Shown here one piece after another: positions 1 through 7,601 of a DNA stretch of 64,000 nt. Numbering within the stretch: the stretch's first letter is position 1; every line of letters begins with the position of its first letter. Position numbers and translations under genes: made by a program. The notes below the pieces were generated by a model. It saw only the letters and a program-made list of their open reading frames with translations. It was not told the DNA's origin and searched no databases. The DNA is from CAHJXF01 sp038225855 (lineage in GTDB: Bacteria; Pseudomonadota; Gammaproteobacteria; Burkholderiales; Burkholderiaceae_D): contig JBBRQU010000001.1 in the NCBI GenBank assembly GCA_038225855.1, positions 186,001 through 250,000 of the forward strand. Direction: 5' to 3'.

Positions 1-1
1 A

Positions 2-340
2 ATCATCGCCAACGAGGGCGACGTCGCGAGCGGCAAGATCTACAACATCGGCAACCCCGCGAACAATTATTCGGTGCGCGAACTGGCGACCATGATGCTC
101 GCGCTCGCGGCCGAATATCCCGAGTACGCGGACTCGGCCGCCAAGGTCAAGCTGATCGAGACCACCTCGGGCGCGTACTACGGCGCCGGGTATCAGGACG
201 TGCAGAACCGCGTCCCGAAAATAGAGAACACCATGCGCGAACTCGATTGGGCGCCCCAGGTGGCGATGGACGATGCGCTGCGTCGCATCTTCGATGCGTA
301 TCGCGGCCAGGTGGCCGAGGCGCGCAGCCTCGTCGATTGA
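2..340 (+). CDS. arnA: C-terminal part of ArnA-type UDP-glucuronate decarboxylase (partial)
   Basis: This is the last ~112 residues of a protein whose start lies before the window. The visible part resembles the C-terminal SDR (NAD-binding dehydrogenase/decarboxylase) domain of ArnA: YNIGNP, then NYSVRELA, then an Asp/Arg-rich helix and a final W-A-P element (ELDWAPQVAMDDALRR) typical of extended SDR sugar-nucleotide enzymes. ArnA oxidatively decarboxylates UDP-glucuronic acid to UDP-4-keto-pentose in the cytoplasm, the first committed step of L-Ara4N synthesis for lipid A. The assignment is supported by arnD two genes downstream. A stand-alone UDP-xylose synthase-like enzyme without the formyltransferase domain cannot be excluded, because the N-terminus is not visible. 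Confidence 0.8.
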   Translation: MIANEGDVASGKIYNIGNPANNYSVRELATMMLALAAEYPEYADSAAKVKLIETTSGAYYGAGYQDVQNRVPKIENTMRELDWAPQVAMDDALRRIFDAYRGQVAEARSLVD

Positions 341-351
341 TCGTCCCGCGC

Positions 352-918
352 ATGGCGTCGCTTCATATCCGCAAGGCCGAACCCGCGGATCTGCCGGCCT
401 TGCATCGTCTGGTCATCGGACTGGCGCGCTACGAACGTCTCGCAGACCAGGTGGTTTCGACGCCTGCGGACTTCGAGCGCGCCCTGTTCGGCGATGGTGC
501 ATCTGTCGAAGCCGTGCTGCTGTGGCCGAACGCACAAGAGCAAGGCGGGCCGGTCGCGTTCGCGCTTTACTTTCACAACTTCTCGACTTTCCTCGGCAGG
601 CGCGGCCTGTATCTCGAAGACCTGTTCGTAACCCCGGAACAGCGCGGACACGGCTACGGCAAGGCCTTGCTGATCCACCTCGCGCGCATCGCGGTCGAGC
701 GCGGCTGTGGGCGCTTCGAGTGGTCGGTGCTGGACTGGAATGTCGATGCGCAGGCCTTCTACCAAAGCCTCGGCGCGGTCGTGATGCCCGACTGGCGCAT
801 CACGCGCGTGACCGGCGACGCGCTGCATGCGCTAGCCAACGCGTTCGCGAATCAGGACGACGCGCACGACGACGCGCCACGACAACCCGCGGGACAACGC
901 ATCGTGAACCCGACATGA
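352..918 (+). CDS. GNAT family N-acetyltransferase (SSAT-like)
   Basis: 188 residues with a GNAT fold. The N-terminus has IRKAEPADLPALHRLV. The acetyl-CoA pyrophosphate loop is seen in EQRGHGYGKALL (R-x-x-G-x-G/A type). The late WSVLDWN..AQAFYQSLGA segment is typical of the spermidine/diamine acetyltransferase subgroup, but the substrate cannot be read from sequence. ATG at 352 is chosen because the protein then begins directly at the fold. The gene lies 11 bp after the arnA stop and its stop overlaps the arnD start as ATGA (915-918), so it is probably co-transcribed and coupled within the L-Ara4N operon. The role there is unknown; acetylation of an amino-sugar or polyamine is only a guess. 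Confidence 0.85.
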   Translation: MASLHIRKAEPADLPALHRLVIGLARYERLADQVVSTPADFERALFGDGASVEAVLLWPNAQEQGGPVAFALYFHNFSTFLGRRGLYLEDLFVTPEQRGHGYGKALLIHLARIAVERGCGRFEWSVLDWNVDAQAFYQSLGAVVMPDWRITRVTGDALHALANAFANQDDAHDDAPRQPAGQRIVNPT

Positions 919-1847
919 ATGCACGGCATCTCACCCTCAAGGTCGACGTCGATACGCTGCGCGGCACGATGGAGGGTGTGCCTCGCCTGCTTGATCTCTT
1001 CGATCGTCACCACATCACCGCCACGTTCCTGTTCAGCCTCGGGCCCGACCACACCGGTCGTGCAATCAGGCGTGCGTTGCGCCCGGGCTTCTTCTCGAAG
1101 GTCAAGCGCACCTCGGTGATCGAGCACTACGGCATCAAGACGCTGCTCTACGGAACGCTGCTCGCAGGCCCCGATATCGGACGGCGTGCGGCAAACGTGA
1201 TGCGCGAAACCAAGCAACGCGGACACGAAGTCGGCATCCACACCTGGGACCACACGTTATGGCAGGACCATGTGCGCGATCGTTCAGCGCGCTGGACCTG
1301 GCATCAGATGGGGCGTGCCTATCGACGCTTCGGCGATATCTTCAAAGAGCTGCCCCGCACGCATGGCGCCGCGGGCTGGCAGATGAACGACGATGCCTTG
1401 CGGCAACTCGACACATGGGGAATGCGCTATGCGTCCGATGGACGCGTAGCCGATGACGAGGTCGATCGCGGCGCCTTCCGGCCTTCGGTCGGTGGGCGCG
1501 CGCTCGAATGCATACAGATTCCCTCGACGCTCGCCACGCTCGACGAGTTGATCGGCATCGAGGGACGCGATGCGATCGGCGCCGCCGATGCACTGCTCGC
1601 GAAAACCGCGGATTCGCGGAGCGACGAGGTGTTCACGCTGCATGCCGAACTCGAAGGCATGAAGCTCATCGACGCATTCGAGCGACTGATCGTAGGTTGG
1701 AAAGCTCAGGGCTTTGCCTTGGGCACTCTGGCCGAAGCCTATGCGCGCATCGACCCGCAGCGCGTCCCGTTGCATTCATGGCGCTGGGGCTCGATTGCCG
1801 GCCGCAGCGGCGAGGTGATGGTCACCGGGGAACGCATCACGCGATGA
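915..1847 (+). CDS. arnD: ArnD-like 4-deoxy-4-formamido-L-arabinose-phosphoundecaprenol deformylase
   Basis: 310 residues of the polysaccharide-deacetylase (NodB, CE4-like) family. Visible motifs are LKVDVDT (catalytic/metal Asp region), TATFLFSLGPDHTGRA, then EVGIHTWDH with the paired metal His, RTHGAAGWQ, and a C-terminal FTLHAELEG. These follow ArnD, which removes the formyl group from undecaprenyl-phosphate-Ara4FN before transfer to lipid A, giving resistance to cationic peptides. The start ATG at 915 overlaps the GNAT stop (ATGA). Upstream in-frame sequence back to 273 is only a shadow of the GNAT gene. Length is normal for ArnD (about 300). The gene ends 14 bp before a strong hairpin at 1861. 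Confidence 0.9.
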   Translation: MNARHLTLKVDVDTLRGTMEGVPRLLDLFDRHHITATFLFSLGPDHTGRAIRRALRPGFFSKVKRTSVIEHYGIKTLLYGTLLAGPDIGRRAANVMRETKQRGHEVGIHTWDHTLWQDHVRDRSARWTWHQMGRAYRRFGDIFKELPRTHGAAGWQMNDDALRQLDTWGMRYASDGRVADDEVDRGAFRPSVGGRALECIQIPSTLATLDELIGIEGRDAIGAADALLAKTADSRSDEVFTLHAELEGMKLIDAFERLIVGWKAQGFALGTLAEAYARIDPQRVPLHSWRWGSIAGRSGEVMVTGERITR

Positions 1848-1860
1848 TGGAAAACAAGAA

Positions 1861-1884
1861 ATCGGCGGCTCGAAAGCCGCCGAT
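1861..1884 (-). terminator. Rho-independent terminator-like hairpin
   Basis: A perfect 10-bp stem (ATCGGCGGCT / AGCCGCCGAT) encloses a CGAA tetraloop. Read on the minus strand it is followed by a T-rich stretch (TTCTTGTTTTCC), so it best serves the minus-strand gene that ends at 1932. It also sits just after arnD and may act in both directions. Confidence 0.7.
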
Positions 1885-1931
1885 CGAAGCTTCACATCGT
1901 TAGAAGCTTGAAAGACTGTGGCGGAGAGGCT

Positions 1932-2372
1932 TCAACGACCCCGCCCGTCGCGATCGCCATGCCCACGATCGCCACGCCCATCGTGATCGCGCCATCCCTC
2001 ATGATCGTTGCCGCGCCATCCCTCATGATCGTAGCCGCGCCGACCATAGCCGGGAGCCCAGCCTTCACGCCAACCGACGCGAGCGCCGTAGTACGGGGGC
2101 GCCGGACTATAGATCACGGCCGGGGCGTAGTAGCGCGGGCGCGGCGCATACACCACCGGAGGTGCATACACTGCGGGCGGAAGACCGTAGTAGTCAGGAG
2201 CGGAATCGTAATAGGCGGGAGCCGGACCGTAGTACGCGGGCGGGGGCGCATAGCCGACGATGGGCAAGCCCAAGCCGATCGACAACGACACATGACCGCC
2301 TGCGTGAGCCGGTGCGGTCGCGACCATCAGGCCGCCGGCGGCGACCAGAGCAACAGCGATCTTTTTCAACAT
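1932..2372 (-). CDS. Secreted Tyr/Pro/Ala-rich repeat protein
   Basis: 146 residues. The N-terminus MLKKIAVALVAAGGLMVATAP-AHA is a clear Sec signal peptide. The mature part has repeated P-A-Y-Y, A-P-x-V-Y and P-x-Y-Y units in the middle and ends in repeats of the type DHEGWR / GWRDH and GDRGHGDRDGRGR, giving a charged, low-complexity tail. ATG at 2372 is chosen because it starts the signal peptide and is preceded by GGAG. No catalytic domain is visible. Such small exported Tyr-rich proteins are common in Burkholderiales and are usually annotated as hypothetical; an outer-surface or periplasmic structural role is only inferred. Confidence 0.75.
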   Translation of the reverse strand: MLKKIAVALVAAGGLMVATAPAHAGGHVSLSIGLGLPIVGYAPPPAYYGPAPAYYDSAPDYYGLPPAVYAPPVVYAPRPRYYAPAVIYSPAPPYYGARVGWREGWAPGYGRRGYDHEGWRGNDHEGWRDHDGRGDRGHGDRDGRGR

Positions 2373-2391
2373 GGTGGAGCTCCTGCTTTGC

Positions 2392-2408
2392 GCGTACGGT
2401 CTGTACGC
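2392..2408. promoter_or_regulatory. Inverted repeat upstream of the Tyr-rich protein gene
   Basis: GCGTAC-GGTCT-GTACGC is a perfect 6-bp dyad lying 20-36 bases upstream of the minus-strand ATG at 2372. A second GTAC-containing word (ACGTACG) occurs at about 2420-2426. It could be an operator or a 5'-leader hairpin; no regulator can be named. Confidence 0.35.
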
Positions 2409-2513
2409 TCCAGTAAGAACGTACGATGGCGCAATCGGCTCACCGCGATCCATCGTCCGCAGGTATCTTCTGTAACAAAATCCTTGCTCGCATGAGCGTG
2501 ATCAGGAGCAGCA

Positions 2514-2990
2514 ATGCCGGAAAACTCTGTATCACTCGGATCGCTTGTTCCGTCGTTCGAATCCGAATCGACGAGCGGCCCGATGCGCCTCGACGCCTAT
2601 CGCGGCAAGGCCGTCGTGCTGTATTTCTATCCGAAGGACAACACCCCCGGATGCACTACCGAGACGCAGGAATTCGGCGACGCGTCCGCTGATTTTGCCC
2701 ACGCCGACGCCGTGGTCTTCGGCGTCTCGCGCGACGGGATGGCGTCGCATCACAAATTCAAGGACGCGCTCGGCATTCCCTTCGACCTCATCAGCGATCC
2801 GGACGAAACTCTGTGCACGATGTTCGGGGTGATGAAAATGAAGAGCCTGTACGGCAAGAAGGTGCGGGGCGTCGAACGCAGCACTTTCGTGATCGATCCG
2901 CACGGCGTGCTCGTCGGGCAGTGGCGCGGCGTCAAGGTACCCGGCCACGTCGCCGAAGTGCTCGAGTACGTAAAGGCGATGCGCGCTTGA
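2514..2990 (+). CDS. bcp: Peroxiredoxin of the Bcp/PrxQ family
   Basis: 158 residues, normal for thioredoxin-dependent thiol peroxidase. The fold runs from AVVLYFYPKDNTPGCTTE, which carries the peroxidatic Cys47, through VSRDGMASHHKF and DETLCTMFGV to the C-terminal VEVLEY-like helix. Members with the PGCT-x4-C arrangement have a resolving Cys five residues later; here position 52 is Gln. The only other Cys is Cys101. It therefore probably works as a 1-Cys enzyme or with an unusual disulfide. It reduces H2O2 and alkyl hydroperoxides in the cytoplasm. The bcp-phoH adjacency is common in betaproteobacteria. Start ATG at 2514 is preceded by AGGAGCAGCA. Confidence 0.93.
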   Translation: MPENSVSLGSLVPSFESESTSGPMRLDAYRGKAVVLYFYPKDNTPGCTTETQEFGDASADFAHADAVVFGVSRDGMASHHKFKDALGIPFDLISDPDETLCTMFGVMKMKSLYGKKVRGVERSTFVIDPHGVLVGQWRGVKVPGHVAEVLEYVKAMRA

Positions 2991-3310
2991 GCACGTGTTC
3001 AACCCGCGTTGCGCTTGCGTTGAATCCGCTATCGGGGTCTTGCCTTTTGTGCACGCTCGCTTCACCATCGGCCCGTAATATGACCTACCCGACGACCTGC
3101 TGACGACCTGCATGCATCGCCGGACCGATCATCCCTCCGAGCCGTCACGAGCACGTCCCCCCATCACGACTCACGCTCTGCGAATCAAACGCCTTTGAAC
3201 CGCCGTCACCGCAAGGCCGATTGTCCGTGTCCGGATCATTCCGCGACCCGGCTGTCGGCCTTTCTGTTTTTCGCGTCACGCGCTGCCTGAACTTTCACCG
3301 TCAAAGACCG
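2991..3310 (+). other. Intergenic region between bcp and phoH
   Basis: 320 bp without a supportable gene. An in-frame TTG at 3221 could extend phoH by 30 residues, but that extension is Arg/Cys-rich and unlike the family. I see no convincing promoter or RNA motif here. Confidence 0.4.
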
Positions 3311-5053
3311 ATGCCCCTGCCGAAACCGCCTGTTCGCCCCGCCCTCTTTCTGTCTCCCAGCGTCATCGAGGAAACCAACAAAGCGAGCCGACGCATGAAA
3401 CCACCCGCGGTGGTGAATGAGCCCAGCGCTGCGGTGAATTCGGTACACGCGCGACGCCAGGCCAACGCCCCGTCGCGGCCCGCCCAGGCGACGCCGCCCC
3501 GTGCTCCGGCGCGCGAGTCCGGCCCGTCGGCCAACGGAGCGCCGCTGGCACGCGCATCGACGCCGAATGCGAAGCCTTCGGTCGTCGCGCAACCTACTGC
3601 GCCGGCAGCCGCGCCATCGGTGATCACCCTGTTCGAAGCACGCGCAAAGAAAAAGGCTCAGGGCGACGGGATCAAGCTGTTCGTGCTCGACACCAACGTG
3701 CTGATGCACGATCCCTCGGCGCTGTTCCGATTCGAGGAGCACGACGTCTATCTTCCGATGATGACGCTGGAAGAGCTCGACGATCACAAGAAAGGCATGT
3801 CCGAAGTCGCGCGCAACGCGCGCCAGGTCAGTCGATCGCTCGATGCGCTGGTCGGCAATCTCGGCGCCGGGCAGATCGACGACGGCATCCCGCTCGCGTC
3901 GCTGGGCAACAAGGATGCGGGCGGCAAGCTGTTCTTCCAGACACACTCGGTGCCGCAGGCGTTACCCAGCGTGCTGCCTGCGGGCAAGGCCGACAATCAG
4001 ATTCTCGGCGTGGTTCGCGCGATGCAGGAGGCGCATCCCTCGCGGCCCGTGGTGCTGGTGTCCAAGGACATCAACATGCGCATCAAGGCGCGCGCGCTGG
4101 GGTTGCTGGCCGAGGACTACTTCAACGACCAGGTCCTCGAAGACACCGATCTGCTGTATTCCGGCGTGCGCCAGTTGCCCGTCGACTTCTGGGACAAGCA
4201 CAGCAAGGGTATCGAGAGCTGGCAGCAGAACGGCGCGACCTGGTATCGCCTCTCGGGTCCGATGGTCTCGAGCCTGCTCGTCAACGAGTTCGTCTACTTC
4301 GAGGGCGACGGCGCGCCGCTGTACGCGCAGGTCAAGGAAGTGCAGGGCAAGACGGCCGTGTTGAAGACGCTGCGCGACTACACCCACGCGAAGAACAGCG
4401 TGTGGGGCATCACCGCGCGCAATCGCGAGCAGAATTTCGCGCTCAACCTGCTGATGAATCCCGATTGCGACTTCGTCACGCTGCTCGGTCAGGCGGGCAC
4501 CGGCAAGACTCTGCTGGCGCTTGCGACCGGACTCGCGCAGGTGCTCGAGACCAAGACCTACACCGAGATCATCGTCACGCGCGTCACCGTGCCGGTCGGC
4601 GAAGACATCGGCTTTCTTCCCGGCACCGAAGAAGAAAAGATGTCCCCGTGGATGGGCGCCTTCGACGACAACCTCGACGTGCTCAACAAGACCGACGATT
4701 CCGCAGGCGACTGGGGACGCGCCGCAACGCAGGACCTGATCCGCAGCCGCATCAAGATCAAGTCGCTCAACTTCATGCGCGGGCGCACCTTCATTAACAA
4801 GTTCCTGATCATCGATGAAGCGCAGAACCTCACGCCCAAGCAGATGAAGACGCTGATCACGCGCGCGGGTCCGGGCACCAAGGTGCTGTGCCTGGGCAAC
4901 ATCGCGCAGATCGATACGCCCTATCTCACCGAAGGCTCGAGCGGCCTGACCTATGTGGTCGATCGCTTCAAGGGCTGGGCGCATAGCGGCCATGTGACGC
5001 TGCAACGGGGAGAGCGTTCGCGGCTCGCCGATCACGCGGCAGAGGTGCTTTGA
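3311..5053 (+). CDS. phoH: PIN domain-PhoH family ATPase (PhoH2-type)
   Basis: 580 residues. After a disordered Pro/Ala-rich N-terminus (about residues 1-115), a PIN domain starts at KLFVLDTNVLMHDP and keeps acidic residues (TLEELDDHK; later VLVSKDINMRIKA). The C-terminal half is the PhoH P-loop ATPase with Walker A GQAGTGKT, VTRVTVPVGEDIGFLPG, and Walker B FLIIDEAQNLTPKQMK. PIN-PhoH proteins are proposed RNA helicase/RNases; in some lineages they act as toxins in PhoAT pairs, but no antitoxin gene is seen here. ATG at 3311 is chosen because the earlier TTG gives an unrelated extension; ATG at 3395 is another possible start. Confidence 0.88.
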   Translation: MPLPKPPVRPALFLSPSVIEETNKASRRMKPPAVVNEPSAAVNSVHARRQANAPSRPAQATPPRAPARESGPSANGAPLARASTPNAKPSVVAQPTAPAAAPSVITLFEARAKKKAQGDGIKLFVLDTNVLMHDPSALFRFEEHDVYLPMMTLEELDDHKKGMSEVARNARQVSRSLDALVGNLGAGQIDDGIPLASLGNKDAGGKLFFQTHSVPQALPSVLPAGKADNQILGVVRAMQEAHPSRPVVLVSKDINMRIKARALGLLAEDYFNDQVLEDTDLLYSGVRQLPVDFWDKHSKGIESWQQNGATWYRLSGPMVSSLLVNEFVYFEGDGAPLYAQVKEVQGKTAVLKTLRDYTHAKNSVWGITARNREQNFALNLLMNPDCDFVTLLGQAGTGKTLLALATGLAQVLETKTYTEIIVTRVTVPVGEDIGFLPGTEEEKMSPWMGAFDDNLDVLNKTDDSAGDWGRAATQDLIRSRIKIKSLNFMRGRTFINKFLIIDEAQNLTPKQMKTLITRAGPGTKVLCLGNIAQIDTPYLTEGSSGLTYVVDRFKGWAHSGHVTLQRGERSRLADHAAEVL

Positions 5054-5139
5054 GGATTGGGCATGCGTGCATCGTCGATAAAAATGCAAGCCGCGCAAGC
5101 GAAACAATAGATTTTTTCTGCGTCACCGTATCCCATCGG

Positions 5140-5727
5140 ATGATCGCTGCCGAAGACCTGACCGGGCTCATCCTCGCGGGCGGTCGCGCGACCCGCATGG
5201 GCGAAATCGACAAGGGCTTGCAGCCGTTCCACGGCTATCCGCTGGTGATCCACATGGTGACGCGGCTCGCCCCGCAGGTCGGCACTGTCCTGATCAACGC
5301 GAACCGGCATCGCGAGATCTACGAACAGCTCGGCCACCGCGTGATCGGCGATGTCATCGAAGGATTTGCGGGGCCGCTCGCGGGACTGCATGCGGGGCTC
5401 GCCACATGCGAAACCGACTACCTGGTCGCCGTGCCGTGCGACGCGCCCTTTTTTCCGCGCGATCTTGTTGCGCGCTTGAGCGAAGCGTTCGCGGATGATG
5501 CGCTAGCCATCGCTTACGCAACGACAGCGGCGGGACGCCATCCGGTTTTCTGCATGATGAGGCGCACCATCGCTCCCTTGCTTCGGGCGTTCATCGACGA
5601 AGGCGGACGCAGCGTCAACGCCTGGGTCGATCGCGTCGACGGCGTCGCGGTATCGTTCGACCATGAAGATGCTTTTCGCAACCTCAACACGTTCGACGAA
5701 CTGCGCGACGCAGAGAGTCGCCCTTGA
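5140..5727 (+). CDS. mobA: Molybdenum cofactor guanylyltransferase
   Basis: 195 residues, normal for MobA. The nucleotide-binding signature is GLILAGGRATRMGEIDKGLQPF (LAGG-x3-RMG...DKG); the loop reads MGEIDKG where many homologues have MGGxDKG. The metal-binding region is VAVPCDAPFFP, followed by GRHPVF near residue 130. MobA transfers GMP from GTP to molybdopterin to make the guanine dinucleotide form of the cofactor. ATG at 5140 is 9 residues before the beta1 strand. It is followed by moeA after 9 bp, so the two likely form a Moco operon. Confidence 0.92.
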   Translation: MIAAEDLTGLILAGGRATRMGEIDKGLQPFHGYPLVIHMVTRLAPQVGTVLINANRHREIYEQLGHRVIGDVIEGFAGPLAGLHAGLATCETDYLVAVPCDAPFFPRDLVARLSEAFADDALAIAYATTAAGRHPVFCMMRRTIAPLLRAFIDEGGRSVNAWVDRVDGVAVSFDHEDAFRNLNTFDELRDAESRP

Positions 5728-5736
5728 GGCGCTCGC

Positions 5737-7047
5737 ATGACCGCGACATCGCAACGCGATGACCCCGCATCCCTTCGGCTCGGCGATGCGAAGCGGCTGA
5801 TCGACGAAGCAATCGAGCCGGTCGTCGATATCGAGACGGTGGCGCTGGGTGCGGCATTGGGTCGTATCCTTGCGCACGACCTGATCTCGGAAGTCGATGT
5901 GCCCGCACACGACAACGCGGCGATGGACGGCTATGCGTTCAAGAGCGGTGCAGGCGCAGGTGGAAGTCGCATGCGCCTGCGCGTGATCGGACAGGCTCTT
6001 GCAGGGCGCCCCTACGCCGGTTCGGTCGGACCCGGTGAATGCGTGCGCATCATGACCGGCGCGATCATGCCGCCGGACTGCGATGCAGTCGTGCCGCACG
6101 AAGAGGCGACTTCGCATGGCGCAGAGGTCGAGCTGCCACGAGACGTTCGCGCGGGCCAGCATAGACGTCGCGCAGGAGAGGACCTGCATCGCAGTGCTGT
6201 CGCCATCGCTCGTGGCCGTCGCATCACGGCGTCCGATCTCGGCTTGGCCGCGTCGATCGGCGCGGCGACGATTGCTGTCATGAGGCGCGCGCGCGTCGCG
6301 GTATTCTCGACCGGGACCGAACTGCGCTCGCTCGATCGAGTCCTCGAGCCCGGCCTGCTACACGACAGCAACCGCTACACGTTGATCGGCATGCTCGCGC
6401 GTCTGGGCGCGGAAGCGATCGACCTCGGCATCGTCGGCGACGACCCCGATGCGCTTGAAGCCGCGTTCGAGTATGCGTGCAGCGACGCGATACGCGCCGA
6501 CGCCATCGTCACCAGCGGCGGCGTGTCCGCCGGCGACGCCGATTACATGCGCGAGGTCATGCAGAAGACCGGTCGCGTTTCATTCTGGAAGCTCGCGATC
6601 AAGCCCGGTCGGCCGATGGCTTTCGGCCGCGTCGGGATGCGCAAGGCGGGCGTCGATGCGGACGTCGATTCGCACGCAGGACGTTCGGCACTGCTCTTCG
6701 GCTTGCCGGGCAATCCGGTCGCGGTGATGGTGGTGTTCTACGCGCTCGTGCGCGAGGCGCTGTTGAAGCTGATGGGAGCGCACGCCGCGCCGCTGGCCTG
6801 TCTCCAGTTGATGTGCGATACGCCCTTGCAAAAGGTCGAGGGCAGGACCGAATTCGTGCGCGGCATCGCGTATCGTGGTCACGATGGCGCCGATGACGGA
6901 TGGCATGTGCGGATCACCGGCGCGCAAGGCTCGGGCATCCTGCGATCGATGAGCGAAGCGAACTGTCTGATCGTGCTCGACCACGATCGCGGCGACGTTG
7001 CGGCGGGCGAGACGGTCGAGGCTTGGCCGTTCGAGGGCCTGGTCTGA
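5737..7047 (+). CDS. moeA: Molybdopterin molybdenumtransferase MoeA
   Basis: 436 residues, slightly longer than the usual ~410 because of small loop insertions. Family signatures seen are PAHDNAAMDGYAF (substrate loop), GECVRIMTGAIMP, VPHEEA, VAVFSTGTEL, HDSNRYTL, TSGGVSAGDADY, KLAIKPGRPMAFG and FGLPGNPVAVMV. MoeA inserts molybdate into adenylylated molybdopterin. It follows mobA by 9 bp. The segment RVGMRKAGVDADVDSHAGRS between GRPMAFGR and LLFGLPGNP is an Asp/Arg-rich insertion relative to the usual short loop. Confidence 0.95.
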   Translation: MTATSQRDDPASLRLGDAKRLIDEAIEPVVDIETVALGAALGRILAHDLISEVDVPAHDNAAMDGYAFKSGAGAGGSRMRLRVIGQALAGRPYAGSVGPGECVRIMTGAIMPPDCDAVVPHEEATSHGAEVELPRDVRAGQHRRRAGEDLHRSAVAIARGRRITASDLGLAASIGAATIAVMRRARVAVFSTGTELRSLDRVLEPGLLHDSNRYTLIGMLARLGAEAIDLGIVGDDPDALEAAFEYACSDAIRADAIVTSGGVSAGDADYMREVMQKTGRVSFWKLAIKPGRPMAFGRVGMRKAGVDADVDSHAGRSALLFGLPGNPVAVMVVFYALVREALLKLMGAHAAPLACLQLMCDTPLQKVEGRTEFVRGIAYRGHDGADDGWHVRITGAQGSGILRSMSEANCLIVLDHDRGDVAAGETVEAWPFEGLV

Positions 7048-7084
7048 AACCCGACCGCGCGTTCGCCCGATATGACGAGGGCCC

Positions 7085-7498
7085 TTAGTTCTTCGGCTTG
7101 CTGGTGACCGGCGGCCCCTTCGTGAGTTCGCCCGTCTCGCCCTTCATCCTCGCGTTCAACGCCGTCACATAGGCGTTGTATTCCTCGATCGCGCCGTTCG
7201 CCGCGGTCGCATAGGCTCGAGCCATGTCGGCGAGCTCGTTCGACTTCGCGCCCGTAGTCTTCGCGTAGCCGTTCACGCACAGCTTGTAGTCATCGACCTT
7301 CTTCTGGAAGCGGTTGATTTGCGCCTGACTGGGTTCGATGCCCGGGTTGTCGCCCGGTTTCTCGCATTGCATCGGCGGAACCGCGACCGCGCTTGCGGCG
7401 GGCGCAGGCGTGGGCGCAGTCTGCTGGGCATGCGCCGACAAGGCGAAGACCGCAGCCGCACTGGCCGACAGTGACATGACATGCGTTTTGAAATTCAT
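7085..7498 (-). CDS. Small secreted protein, unknown function
   Basis: 137 residues beginning with a signal peptide (MNFKTHVMSLSASAAAVFAL-SAHA-Q). The mature protein has a Pro/Ala spacer, two Cys (MQCEKPGD and YKLCVNGY) that could form a disulfide, and a long predicted helix with alternating charged residues (AQINRFQKKVDDYKLCVNGY...). It ends PPVTSKPKN. I do not recognise a functional family beyond small periplasmic helical proteins found next to housekeeping genes in Burkholderiales. Start ATG at 7498 gives the full signal peptide and has GGAGACTTC upstream. Confidence 0.7.
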   Translation of the reverse strand: MNFKTHVMSLSASAAAVFALSAHAQQTAPTPAPAASAVAVPPMQCEKPGDNPGIEPSQAQINRFQKKVDDYKLCVNGYAKTTGAKSNELADMARAYATAANGAIEEYNAYVTALNARMKGETGELTKGPPVTSKPKN

Positions 7499-7569
7499 GA
7501 AGTCTCCTCAGAGTAGCTGCGGGTCGATGCGCTCGGCGAGCGACCCGAAGAAGCGAGAGTTTAGCGAAA

Positions 7570-7593
7570 CAGGCGAGTCGCGGCTCTCGCCTG
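7570..7593 (-). terminator. Terminator-like hairpin after rmuC
   Basis: Stem CAGGCGAG / CTCGCCTG (8 bp) with an 8-nt loop. On the minus strand it lies 8 bases past the rmuC stop and is followed by TTTCGC, a short T tract. Confidence 0.5.
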
Positions 7594-7601
7594 CGGGACC
7601 A

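Noticed and set aside
273..914. In-frame extension upstream of arnD
   Set aside because: It is a shadow of the GNAT gene on the same strand; the ArnD family start and the ATGA overlap fix the start at 915.
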